A DNA stretch of 64,000 nt from assembly GCA_024207135.1 (NCBI GenBank), contig CP042428.1, forward strand, positions 3,410,001-3,474,000, given 5' to 3'. Of the stretch, positions 20,803-28,722 are shown in pieces. The position numbers and the translations under genes are program-made. The number at the start of each line of letters is the position of its first letter. Position 1 is the stretch's first letter. The notes beneath the pieces are model-generated. The model was not told the DNA's origin. It saw only the letters and a program-made list of their open reading frames with translations, and did no database searches. Source of the stretch: Arthrobacter sp. C2 (lineage in GTDB: Bacteria > Actinomycetota > Actinomycetes > Actinomycetales > Micrococcaceae).

Positions 20803-21102
20803 GTGATCTTCAAATCTGTCGGCGATTCGCGCCCATACCCGGAACACGGCTACGTCACCCCGAAGGACTGGTCTTCCGTTGCGCCCATGCAGGTGCGCCT
20901 TGACGAGTTGGTGACCACCAAGAGCACCTTGGACCTGGCCGCGTTGCTGGCCGAGGACTCCACGTTCTTCGGGGACCTGTTCCCGCATGTCGTGCAGTGG
21001 AAAGGCACCCGCTACCTGGAAGACGGACTGCACCGCGCCGTCCGCACGGCCCTGCACCAACGTTCGATCCTGCACGCCCGCGTGCTGGTGCTGGAAGACT
21101 AG
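20803..21102 (+). CDS. small conserved protein of the type annotated as VapB-family antitoxin
   Basis: 99 residues from GTG 20803, beginning MIFKSVGDSRPYPEHGY and containing RLDELVTTKSTLDLAALLAEDSTFFGDLFPHVVQWKG. This is a widely conserved actinobacterial protein that automatic pipelines label VapB-like. No PIN-domain toxin gene is beside it, so the antitoxin label is doubtful. TAAGCT ends six bases before the start (leaderless pattern). It is followed after 8 bases by the LytR_C gene, so the two are an operon. Confidence 0.8.
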   Translation: MIFKSVGDSRPYPEHGYVTPKDWSSVAPMQVRLDELVTTKSTLDLAALLAEDSTFFGDLFPHVVQWKGTRYLEDGLHRAVRTALHQRSILHARVLVLED

Positions 21103-21110
21103 GGGCGACC

Positions 21111-21806
21111 TTGGCGCGCAACACCGATCCAAATGATTGGCACGGCCACCGAATCATCTCCGAAGACCAGTTGGCGAGTCCCGAGTTCACCACGGATGCC
21201 AGGATCAAGAAGCGGCGCACCATCCGCCACGGAATCATCCTCACGTTCATCCTGCTGGTCCTGATCGCATCCCTGGTACTGGCCTACATGGTCAACACCC
21301 GGTCGCTGATCATCGATGCGCTTGAGCCCAAGCCGGTTGCCGAGGCCCCGGTTGCGGTGAACGAGGCCTGCCCCACCACGAAGTTCAACTATGTCGACCC
21401 GGCCAAGATGAAGGTCAACGTCATGAACGCCACGCAGGTTTCCGGCCTGGCCGGTGCCACGGCAACGAAGCTGAAGAAACGCGGATTCAAGGTCGGTGAC
21501 GTGGGCAACGCGCGCCTGTCCAACGTCGAGGTGGTGGGCGCCGTGACCTCCGGGCCCGACGGCTACGCCCAGGCCATGACGGTGCAGCGAAACATCAAGG
21601 ACCTGACCTACGTCTACGATCCCAAGCGCCCGGGGACGACCGTTGACGTGGTTGTTGGCACCAAGTACAAGGACCTGGTCAAGGAAAAGTCGGTCAACAA
21701 GAAGCCCGGGAAGCTTGGGTGCACCCCGCCGAAGCCGAAGGACGATGCAAAGACGTCGACGGCCCCGGAAAAACCGGAACCGTCGACGGAGCAGAAGGAC
21801 AAATAG
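21111..21806 (+). CDS. LytR C-terminal-domain membrane protein
   Basis: 231 residues starting at TTG 21111, with AGGGGCG four bases upstream. A cytoplasmic ~40-residue head precedes one membrane helix (HGIILTFILLVLIASLVLAYMV). The extracytoplasmic LytR_C domain follows (MKVNVMNATQVSGLAGATATKLKKRGF ... VDVVVGTKYKDL), ending in a Lys/Pro/Glu-rich tail. LytR_C domains occur in cell-envelope proteins of actinobacteria; a wall-associated role is likely. It is co-transcribed with the VapB-like gene. Confidence 0.88.
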   Translation: MARNTDPNDWHGHRIISEDQLASPEFTTDARIKKRRTIRHGIILTFILLVLIASLVLAYMVNTRSLIIDALEPKPVAEAPVAVNEACPTTKFNYVDPAKMKVNVMNATQVSGLAGATATKLKKRGFKVGDVGNARLSNVEVVGAVTSGPDGYAQAMTVQRNIKDLTYVYDPKRPGTTVDVVVGTKYKDLVKEKSVNKKPGKLGCTPPKPKDDAKTSTAPEKPEPSTEQKDK

Positions 21807-21810
21807 GGGA

Positions 21811-22533
21811 TTAGTTGCAACCCTCGGGACCGCACGCCTCACCGTCGGGTGAGGGTGTGCCGAGCATCTGCAGGGACTCGCCTCCGATTTCCTTCCAGAC
21901 CTGGTTCAGGGCCTGTTCGAAGACCTCCGACGGCTGGGCACCGGAAATCCCGTACTTGTCCTCCAGGACGAAGAACGGCACTCCGCTGACACCCAGCTCG
22001 CGGGCACGCACACCATCTGCCCGCACCGAATCGGCGTACTTGTCGCCGGCGAGCACCTCGGCTGATTCCGCCGGGTCGAGGCCCACGGAATCGGCAATGC
22101 CCTGGAGCGCCGCGCTGCTGCCTGTGTCCACGCCCTTCTCGAAATGGGCCGACAGCAGGGCTTCCTTCATCTCGTTGCCGAGGTTGCGTTCCTTGGCCAG
22201 GGCCAGCAGGCGCAAGGCGGTGAAGGAGTTGGCCGGACGCAATGCCTCGAAGTCGTAGTCCAGGCCTTCCCCGGCTGCCTGGGCGGTGACATGCTCAAGC
22301 ATCCCGGCGACCTGCTCGGCGGGCATGCCCTTGGCCTTGACCAGGTAGTCCACTTCGCTGCCTTCGTAGTGGTCGGGCAATGAGGGATCCAATTGGAACG
22401 CATGCCATTTCACGTCGACCTTGTTCCCAAAGGGAAGGGCCGCAACGGCCTTCTCGAATCGGCGCTTGCCAATGAAGCACCAGGGGCAGGCAATGTCGGA
22501 ATAAATGTCAACGCTCAAGCGGGTCTCAGTCAT
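21811..22533 (-). CDS. DsbA-family (FrnE-like) thiol oxidoreductase
   Basis: 240 residues, no signal peptide, so cytoplasmic. The thioredoxin-fold active site is CPWC in DIYSDIACPWCFIGKRRFE, the cis-Pro loop is VSGVPFFVLEDKYGISGAQ, with a helical insertion between. This is the FrnE/2-hydroxychromene-isomerase-like branch of DsbA proteins. A second Cys pair sits in the extreme C-terminus (CGPEGCN). It converges with the LytR_C gene, leaving four bases between stops. Confidence 0.92.
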   Translation of the reverse strand: MTETRLSVDIYSDIACPWCFIGKRRFEKAVAALPFGNKVDVKWHAFQLDPSLPDHYEGSEVDYLVKAKGMPAEQVAGMLEHVTAQAAGEGLDYDFEALRPANSFTALRLLALAKERNLGNEMKEALLSAHFEKGVDTGSSAALQGIADSVGLDPAESAEVLAGDKYADSVRADGVRARELGVSGVPFFVLEDKYGISGAQPSEVFEQALNQVWKEIGGESLQMLGTPSPDGEACGPEGCN

Positions 22534-22761
22534 ATCAGGGGCAACAGACGAGCCGGGGCGCGTATTCCCTGCAACCTTCGGGCCACAGAGGGGTATTCGT
22601 CACCAACCACCGATCGGCGCTGGATGCCGCTGCCCCTACCTGAAGCGACGCCGGCTTCGGAATCCCGGGCCCGGGAGATTGGCGGCTGGGCTGCCGCCCG
22701 GCTGGAAATGCAGGTGCGTGAATTGAATTCCCCTGGCGGAATGGATCGCCAAAATGCAAGA

Positions 22762-22796
22762 GGACCCCGGGACCACTCATTGAGCGTCCGGGGTCC
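22762..22796 (-). terminator. probable terminator of the amino-acid permease
   Basis: GC-rich hairpin (GGACCCCGG.. with ..CCGGGGTCC, one bulge) 29 bases past the permease stop, followed on the minus strand by CTCTTGCATTTT. Confidence 0.6.
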
Positions 22797-22824
22797 CGCC
22801 AGCGCAACAGGGAAGTCCTGTCCG

Positions 22825-24246
22825 TTAGTGCGAGTCGGCCGACACGTATTCGCGACCGGTCTCGTCGACCAGCTCGGCGCGTTCGTGGCCCTTGCCGCGG
22901 ACCCAGACCTTGTAGGCAACAAACAAGAGCACGATCCACACCAGGCCGACCACCATGGCAACCCGGGTTGCAGGGATCACGCCCAGCAGCACGATCACAA
23001 AGCCCATGAAGGCAAGAGCCGCATAGGATGCCGCAGGCCACCAGGGCGAAGGGAACTCGGACGCCGGGAGATTCTCCCGCGCAATGGTTCGCTTCATGGA
23101 GATGTGCGAGAGCAGGATCATGACCCACACGAAGACCGTGGCGAACGTGGCGATCGAGGCGATGATCAGGAACAGCGACTCGGGCAGCACCGCGTTGAGC
23201 ACCACTCCGGCTAGCAGCACGATGCCCATGGTCAGGACCGTCATCCACGGCACCCCGTTGCGGGAGATCTTGGCGAAGGAAGCCGGGGCGTGGCCCTGTT
23301 GGGCCAGCCCGAACATCATCCGTCCGGCGCCGAAGATGTCGGAGTTGATCGCGGAGATCGCGGCGGTGATGACCACGGCGTTGAGGATGTGCGCGGCCGC
23401 GGGGATGCCTAGGTTGTCGAAGATCTGCACGAACGGGCTGCCCTCGGAACCGATCTGGTTCCACGGGTAGATCATCATCAAGATGCCCAGGGTGCAAACG
23501 TAGAACAGCAGGATACGCACCGGCACGGTGTTGATCGCCTTGGGGACCACCGACTTGGGGTTCTCGGCCTCGCCTGCCGTGATGCCGATGGTCTCGATGC
23601 CGCCAAAGGCAAACATCACGATCGAGAATGAGGCCAACAGGCCCCAGAATCCGTTGGGGAAGAACCCTCCGGCGGCCAACAGGGTGCCGAGCCCGGGGTT
23701 TGCCTCGGCGGGCAACCCGAAGCCGAAGAGCACGATCAGCACGCCTCCGGCGATCATCGCGATGATGGCGGAAACCTTGATCAGCGAGAGCCAGAACTCC
23801 GTCTCGCCAAAGACCTTGACCTTCATCATGTTCAGCGCGGCTATGAAGAAGACCACGGCCAGGATCCAGATCCAGCGCGGTACATCCGGGAACCAGAAGC
23901 CCATGTAGATGCCGAACGCGGTGACGTCCGCGATGGCCACGATCGCCATCTCGAAGGCAAAGGTCCAGCCGGTGATGAACCCCGCGAACGGGCCCAGGTA
24001 CTTGGAGGCGTATTGGCCGAAGGACCCGGAGACCGGGTGCCGCACCGCCATCTCGCCCAATGCCCGCATCACCATGAAGACGGCGGCACCGCCGATCATG
24101 TAGGCCAGCAGGACCGCCGGTCCGGCGGCCTGGATGGCGGATGCGGAACCGTAGAACAATCCGGTGCCGATGGCCGAGCCAAGGGCCATGAATCGGACGT
24201 GGCGGACATTCAGGCCGCGGGCAAGCGCCTGGGCAAATTGGGGCAC
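22825..24246 (-). CDS. APC-superfamily amino-acid permease
   Basis: 473 residues from GTG 24246 (CGAAGG upstream). Twelve hydrophobic segments are expected. The AAT-subfamily signature opens the protein ([31 protein letters not shown]), followed by [29 protein letters not shown]. This resembles proline/histidine/aromatic permeases of the ProY/AroP group; specificity is not decidable. A CTTATC-CAAT-GATAAG palindrome upstream (24275-24290) may be its operator. Divergent from the YoaK gene. Confidence 0.92.
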   Translation of the reverse strand: MPQFAQALARGLNVRHVRFMALGSAIGTGLFYGSASAIQAAGPAVLLAYMIGGAAVFMVMRALGEMAVRHPVSGSFGQYASKYLGPFAGFITGWTFAFEMAIVAIADVTAFGIYMGFWFPDVPRWIWILAVVFFIAALNMMKVKVFGETEFWLSLIKVSAIIAMIAGGVLIVLFGFGLPAEANPGLGTLLAAGGFFPNGFWGLLASFSIVMFAFGGIETIGITAGEAENPKSVVPKAINTVPVRILLFYVCTLGILMMIYPWNQIGSEGSPFVQIFDNLGIPAAAHILNAVVITAAISAINSDIFGAGRMMFGLAQQGHAPASFAKISRNGVPWMTVLTMGIVLLAGVVLNAVLPESLFLIIASIATFATVFVWVMILLSHISMKRTIARENLPASEFPSPWWPAASYAALAFMGFVIVLLGVIPATRVAMVVGLVWIVLLFVAYKVWVRGKGHERAELVDETGREYVSADSH

Positions 24247-24274
24247 GGAAATAAACCTTCGGTTGGAAAGGGGG

Positions 24275-24290
24275 CTTATCCAATGATAAG
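24275..24290. promoter_or_regulatory. palindrome upstream of the amino-acid permease
   Basis: CTTATCCAATGATAAG: perfect 6-bp arms around CAAT, 29 bases upstream of the GTG start. It sits in the leader or promoter of the permease and is a candidate operator; the binding protein is unknown. Confidence 0.4.
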
Positions 24291-24529
24291 TGGGCAACCC
24301 GAATCGGTAGTGGTTCGGTGGCGTGGATCACCCGACAGTCCGGCGTGCCCGTGGACCGGTGAAAAACCTGGAAACGCGGCCCGAGTGCGTCGAGGCGGCG
24401 CGGTTTGGGCTCGTCAATAGACTGGGTGGGAGCCGGAAGCGATCTTGCGCGCACGCCGGACCCATGATTTTGAGGGTGTCCCAGCCTGGAGCGTTGCTTT
24501 GCGCCGGGGCACGGATGAGGAGAATACAC

Positions 24530-25198
24530 GTGGCGCGGTCTTTGGGATGGCGGGGAATCGCCTATGCCAGTGGACTAACCGCAATTGCCGGATTCGTGGA
24601 TGGCGTGGCATTCATCCACTTCGGGGGATACTTTGTCTCGTTCATGAGCGGGAACTCGACGCGTTCCAGCGCTGGACTCGCAGAAGGAAACTACTTCGAA
24701 TGGGCGTTGGCCATCGGTCTGGTGGCCAGCTTCGTTCTGGGCGTGGCCGCGGCAACCCTGGCCAGTCAGGTGCCTTCCGTGCACCGGCGCGGAGCGGTGC
24801 TCTCGGTGTCGTCGGTCTTCCTGGTGGCCGCCGCCCTGACCACGCTCGGCTCTCTCCATGCCGTATGGACAGCGGTTTTGATGGCCATGTCCATGGGGGC
24901 GATCAACGCGACCTACACGCGCCGCGGCGAAGTCAGCGTGGGATTGACATACATGACCGGGGCCCTGGTGAAGATGGGGCAGCATCTGGCTGCGGCACTG
25001 GTCGGCGGACCCAAGTGGGCGTGGCTGCCATACGGCGCGCTCTGGGCCATGATCACGCTGGGCTCCTTCGTCGGGGCATTCCTCTACCTGCAGGTGGGGC
25101 TGCTGATCCTGTGGGTGGCCGCGCTGGCGTTGGTGGTGTGGACGGTCGTCGCGTTCGTGCGCGACAGCCCGGGGCGGATTTTCCGCATCCGCCGGTGA
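24530..25198 (+). CDS. YoaK-family (DUF1275) membrane protein
   Basis: 222 residues, six predicted helices: GLTAIAGFVDGVAFIHFGGYFVSFMSGNSTR is the conserved DUF1275 opening, with YMTGALVKMGQHLA later. GTG 24530 is preferred over the in-frame ATG 24515 because AGGAGA lies six bases before it. The function of the family is not established; some members are proposed transporters. Its stop abuts the stop of the convergent MFS gene with no gap. Confidence 0.88.
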   Translation: MARSLGWRGIAYASGLTAIAGFVDGVAFIHFGGYFVSFMSGNSTRSSAGLAEGNYFEWALAIGLVASFVLGVAAATLASQVPSVHRRGAVLSVSSVFLVAAALTTLGSLHAVWTAVLMAMSMGAINATYTRRGEVSVGLTYMTGALVKMGQHLAAALVGGPKWAWLPYGALWAMITLGSFVGAFLYLQVGLLILWVAALALVVWTVVAFVRDSPGRIFRIRR

Positions 25199-26410
25199 CT
25201 AGACGGCATTCCCCCGGGACCCGCGCGCGTGGCGGCCGTGGACCTGGAAGTACATGCCGATGCCCAGGACCGAAAGCACCGTCAAGGCACCGAACATGCC
25301 GGTGTATCCCAGGTGGGGGATGACCAGGCCCAGTGCCACCGGACCGAAGCCGATCCCGGCATCCAGCATGAGGAAGAACGTGGAGGTGGCAATGCCCAGC
25401 TCGGCCGGAGGCACCGCGTTCACGGCAATGGCCTGCGCGCAGGGCATCAGCGCGCCGAAGCCGAGGCCGGTCAGAGCGGCGGCCGAGACGACGCTCAGGT
25501 TGCTGGGGTCGAAGGCCAGCGCCGCCATGCCCAGGGCGAAGATGACCAGCAGCGGATACATGATGGCGTTGTCGCCCCGCCTGTCCTGGATGCGCCCGGC
25601 AAAGAGCCGGGAAACCAACACGGTGATCGCGTAAACGACGAAGAACCAACTCGCGGCCTCGGCCATCGAGCTCGAAATCAGGAACGGGGCCAGGAAGGAA
25701 ATGATGCCCGAGTAGGCAACGCCGCCGACCAGGATCACCAGGGAGATCGGCAGGGCCGCCGGGCTGACGATGGAACGGATGAAGCTTCCGCGACGCACAT
25801 GCGACACGTGCCTCTCGGTGGTCGGCCGAGGCTCCGGCATGCGGATCAACAGGCAGATGAGCAGTGCCGCCGCAGAGGAAATCGAGCAGAACACGAAGAC
25901 CGAGGTGTAGTTGCCGTTTGCGGCCAGGAGCACGGCCAGGAACGGGCCCACGGCCGTGGACAGTGTGGTGGAGAGGCCGAAGTACCCGGTTCCCTCGCTG
26001 CGCCGTGCCGACGGGATGATGGATTGGACCGCGGTGGCAATGGCGGTGTTTCCCGCGCCGAACGCCATTCCGTGGACAAAGCGCACCACCAGTAGGAGCC
26101 ACAACGTACCGCTGAAGAGGTACATCACCGAGGCCAGGACGAAGAGGCACAGGGAGATGACCGTCAGCCGCTTTCGTCCCAGGACCTGAAGCAGCTTTCC
26201 CGCGAAGAGCCGGGCGGTGACCGAGCCGATGACGAAGATGCTGGCGGCGAGGCCGGCTGCGCTGTCGGAGGCCTGGAACCTGTCCACGGCGTAGAGCGCC
26301 ATGGAGGTCATCAGAAGGTAGAAGACCATGGAAATGAAGAGGTTCGCGAGGCCTGCGAGCAAGAAATCCCGGGTGAAGAGTTTCGCTGGGGGATCGTGTG
26401 GCTGGCTCAC
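25199..26410 (-). CDS. MFS transporter
   Basis: 403 residues from GTG 26410 (AAGAAGGAG five bases upstream). Twelve-helix major facilitator: the loop 2-3 motif is ARLFAGKLLQVLGRKRL, the loop 8-9 counterpart SRLFAGRIQDRRGD, and helix 5 VGPFLAVLLAANGNY resembles the drug-exporter motif C region. Likely a drug or metabolite exporter; substrate unknown. It converges with the YoaK gene and lies just left of the IS30 element. Confidence 0.9.
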   Translation of the reverse strand: MSQPHDPPAKLFTRDFLLAGLANLFISMVFYLLMTSMALYAVDRFQASDSAAGLAASIFVIGSVTARLFAGKLLQVLGRKRLTVISLCLFVLASVMYLFSGTLWLLLVVRFVHGMAFGAGNTAIATAVQSIIPSARRSEGTGYFGLSTTLSTAVGPFLAVLLAANGNYTSVFVFCSISSAAALLICLLIRMPEPRPTTERHVSHVRRGSFIRSIVSPAALPISLVILVGGVAYSGIISFLAPFLISSSMAEAASWFFVVYAITVLVSRLFAGRIQDRRGDNAIMYPLLVIFALGMAALAFDPSNLSVVSAAALTGLGFGALMPCAQAIAVNAVPPAELGIATSTFFLMLDAGIGFGPVALGLVIPHLGYTGMFGALTVLSVLGIGMYFQVHGRHARGSRGNAV

Positions 26411-26550
26411 CGGGCTCCTTCTTTGGGTTTTTACTGCTTTCGGTCCCGCAACGGGGCCTCCTGCCATTATCGGCCCCGTGCCCGGCGGGTTCGGGCATTT
26501 GAGGATGCGGAGGGTGGTGTCATTGCCGACATGCCGTGACGGATCCAACG

Positions 26551-26553
26551 CTT
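26551..26553. repeat. 3-bp putative target duplication of the IS30 element, left
   Basis: CTT just outside the left inverted repeat, matched by CTT at 28566-28568. Two- or three-base duplications fit IS30, but a 3-base match is weak evidence alone. Confidence 0.5.
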
Positions 26554-26607
26554 CTTGAGTTCTCGTGATCGTTGCAACGCCCCCGATATTCGGGAGTTTC
26601 AACGTCC

Positions 26608-28023
26608 ATGGATCCACTATCAAATGAAGGTCTTTCCTTAAGGAAAAAATCGGGTTCTTCCCCGGCACCGCGGACGTACCGCAAGTATTCGCCGCAGGAC
26701 AAGGAACGGTTCTTCGAAGCCAAGGAACGCCTGGGAACCGGAGTGGCCGCAGCCCGGGAACTGGGCTTCACGCCCTCCACCTGCCGGATGTGGACGAAAG
26801 ACGACGGCCGGGCGCCGGGAACGAGCTACACCGCGGAGCATAAGGACGAGTTCTTCGTGTTGTTGGACCGTCTGAACAGCGTCAGCGCCGCGGCCAAGGC
26901 CCTGGGCATCAACACCCAGACGGCCTTCAACTGGTCCTACTCGCTCGCGGCGCTCGAACGGAAGCCCAAGGCCGCAATGACGGCCAGGCAGCTGGCGCTC
27001 GAACCGAAGCGGGCTCCGTTCCTTGACGCCCTGGAACGCGGGGGCAACATCAGTGTTGCCGCCCGCGACGCCGGCATCAAAACCTCCCAGGGACTGAGCT
27101 GGGCGCGTGCCGCCGGGGTGGAAAACATCCCGCAGGACCGCTCCGGCAGGCGGGCGGAATACATGCGATTGCGGGAGGCGGGGGCCACGCAGAAGGCCGC
27201 TTCCGCGGCCGTGGGCATCAACCGGCGCACCGGCTACGACTGGGACCAGGCCGCCCGCGCGGCCAATGCCCAACCCGATGCAAACGATGACACCAGCATC
27301 GCGTATAACTGTCAGGTGACTACTGCCTTTGCCGAATCCGACACCATGGCCCGGCTCGCTGCGGAGCCACCTACCGCCCCACCCATGGCTCCGGTGCTGG
27401 CCCTGGTGCCGGAGCCGGGAGAAGGGCTCCTGGCGGCTCCGGAGCCGCCCGCGGATGCGGAGCCCTCCACGGCACCGGCACCGGCCCCGCTGCAGCTTCC
27501 GGCGCCGGCGCCGGTGAGTATTGAGGACCTTGAGCTGGTCATCGATGCGCGCTACCTCTCCCACGAAGAGCGGGAACTGATCGCCGACATGCTCCGCGCC
27601 AAGAAGTCGATCAGGGCCATCGCCCGGGAACTGGGACGAAGCCCCAGCTCCATCAGCCGAGAGATCAAGCGCAACTCCCACCCCAGGCTCGGATACCAGC
27701 CCCACGGCGCCCAGCGGTCCGCCACCAAGGCCCGGGCCCGGCCCAAGCCCAGTAAGCTGGCAGCCCAGGGGCCGCTGCGCGACGCCGTCGTCGCGATGCT
27801 GAAACTGTATTGGTCCCCGGAACAAATATCCCATGCCCTGATCAAGGATTTCCCCGATGACCCCGAGATGCGCGTGAGCCACGAAACGATCTACCAGGCC
27901 CTCTATTACCAGCCCCGCGGCGGGCTGAAGCGCGAGGTCGACAACGCACTGCGCACAGGACGCACGCGCCGGAAAAAGCACAAGAACCCGAGGAACGAAC
28001 CAGTCGGTTCCGCGACCCGATGA
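26608..28023 (+). CDS. IS30 transposase, N-terminal part with four extra HTH-like repeats
   Basis: 471 residues from ATG 26608 (TTG 26572, inside the inverted repeat, is an alternative). Four similar helix-turn-helix units come first, around [46 protein letters not shown] and [16 protein letters not shown]. An Ala/Pro linker leads to the standard IS30 HTH ([20 protein letters not shown] ... [10 protein letters not shown]) and the start of the DDE region ([25 protein letters not shown]). The frame leaves the ancestral one after RRKK near 27975 (A5G tract) and ends at TGA 28021-28023, so the catalytic core is in the next ORF. Confidence 0.8.
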   Translation: MDPLSNEGLSLRKKSGSSPAPRTYRKYSPQDKERFFEAKERLGTGVAAARELGFTPSTCRMWTKDDGRAPGTSYTAEHKDEFFVLLDRLNSVSAAAKALGINTQTAFNWSYSLAALERKPKAAMTARQLALEPKRAPFLDALERGGNISVAARDAGIKTSQGLSWARAAGVENIPQDRSGRRAEYMRLREAGATQKAASAAVGINRRTGYDWDQAARAANAQPDANDDTSIAYNCQVTTAFAESDTMARLAAEPPTAPPMAPVLALVPEPGEGLLAAPEPPADAEPSTAPAPAPLQLPAPAPVSIEDLELVIDARYLSHEERELIADMLRAKKSIRAIARELGRSPSSISREIKRNSHPRLGYQPHGAQRSATKARARPKPSKLAAQGPLRDAVVAMLKLYWSPEQISHALIKDFPDDPEMRVSHETIYQALYYQPRGGLKREVDNALRTGRTRRKKHKNPRNEPVGSATR

Positions 28024-28532
28024 TCAACATTTCCGAGCGCCCCGCAGAGGTCGAAGACCGCGCAGTCCCGGGGCATTGGGAGGGCGACCTCATCACCGGG
28101 GCCCACAACCAATCGGCCATCGCCACCCTCGTGGAACGCACCACCCGCTACGTCATGCTCGTCCATTTGCCGGGCGACCATACGGCCGCAACGGTGCGTG
28201 ACGGGCTGATCAAGACCATGAGCACCCTGCCGGCGCACCTGCGTGGATCGCTGACCTGGGACCAGGGCGTGGAGATGGCCAAGCACAAGGCCTTCAGCAT
28301 CGCCACCGACATGGATGTCTACTTCTGCGACCCGCACAGTCCCTGGCAGCGCGGCTCCAACGAGAACACCAACGGGTTGCTGCGCCAGTACTTCCCCAAG
28401 GGAACCGACCTGTCGGTCCACGGCCCGGAGGAACTCGAACGCGTCGCTCAGCAACTCAACGGACGACCCCGCAAAACACTCGGTTGGAATACCCCGGGCG
28501 AGCAACTACGTGATTTACTAAAAGCAAGCTGA
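28020..28532 (+). CDS. IS30 transposase, C-terminal catalytic part (-1 frame)
   Basis: 170 residues carrying the DDE integrase core: first Asp in [12 protein letters not shown], second in [12 protein letters not shown], Glu in [21 protein letters not shown]. It starts with ATG overlapping the previous stop (ATGA, 28020-28023). Reading the -1 frame upstream from here gives [15 protein letters not shown], normal IS30 sequence, back to the AAAAAG tract at about 27975. The two parts could be joined by -1 slippage, by stop-restart at ATGA, or be a broken gene. Confidence 0.8.
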   Translation: MINISERPAEVEDRAVPGHWEGDLITGAHNQSAIATLVERTTRYVMLVHLPGDHTAATVRDGLIKTMSTLPAHLRGSLTWDQGVEMAKHKAFSIATDMDVYFCDPHSPWQRGSNENTNGLLRQYFPKGTDLSVHGPEELERVAQQLNGRPRKTLGWNTPGEQLRDLLKAS

Positions 28533-28565
28533 CCACGGGTGTTGCGTCGAACGCTGGAATTCAAG

Positions 28566-28568
28566 CTT
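28566..28568. repeat. 3-bp putative target duplication of the IS30 element, right
   Basis: CTT immediately after the right inverted repeat, matching 26551-26553. Confidence 0.5.
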
Positions 28569-28592
28569 TTGGCGGAAAACCGGGTTAAATGA

Positions 28593-28635
28593 CGATCGTC
28601 CCCGCCATGGGCAGCTCTGCCGGTGGGGACGATCG
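28593..28635. terminator. 14-bp hairpin between the IS30 element and aceB
   Basis: CGATCGTCCCCGCC pairs with GGTGGGGACGATCG (one G-T) across a 15-base loop. It could stop aceB transcripts leftwards or IS transcripts rightwards; no strong T-run follows on either strand, so its terminator role is probable rather than certain. Confidence 0.55.
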
Positions 28636-28656
28636 AAGTGTATTCAGTTGTTGCTT

Positions 28657-28712
28657 GGTGGCGGGGACCAGGGGGTGTTCGCGTCGTTGCGCTTGCCCCC
28701 TGCCCCCGCCAC
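28657..28712 (-). terminator. long GC hairpin just after aceB
   Basis: GGTGGCGGGG..CAGGGGG pairs with CCCCCTG.CCCCCGCCACC, ending about 10 bases past the aceB stop. Very stable; it lacks a T-run, so it may protect the 3' end or act together with the hairpin at 28593. Confidence 0.5.
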
Positions 28713-28722
28713 CACAGCGGAT

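Larger units (their letters stand above)
26554..28565 (+). mobile_element. IS30-family insertion sequence, about 2.0 kb
   Basis: Imperfect inverted repeats at 26554-26582 and 28537-28565 (21 of 29 positions agree; both begin CTTGA and share GCAAC near the inner end). Flanked by CTT on both sides. It is longer than typical IS30 (about 1.1-1.2 kb) because the transposase has a ~300-residue N-terminal extension. It lies between an MFS gene and aceB, disrupting neither. Confidence 0.8.
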
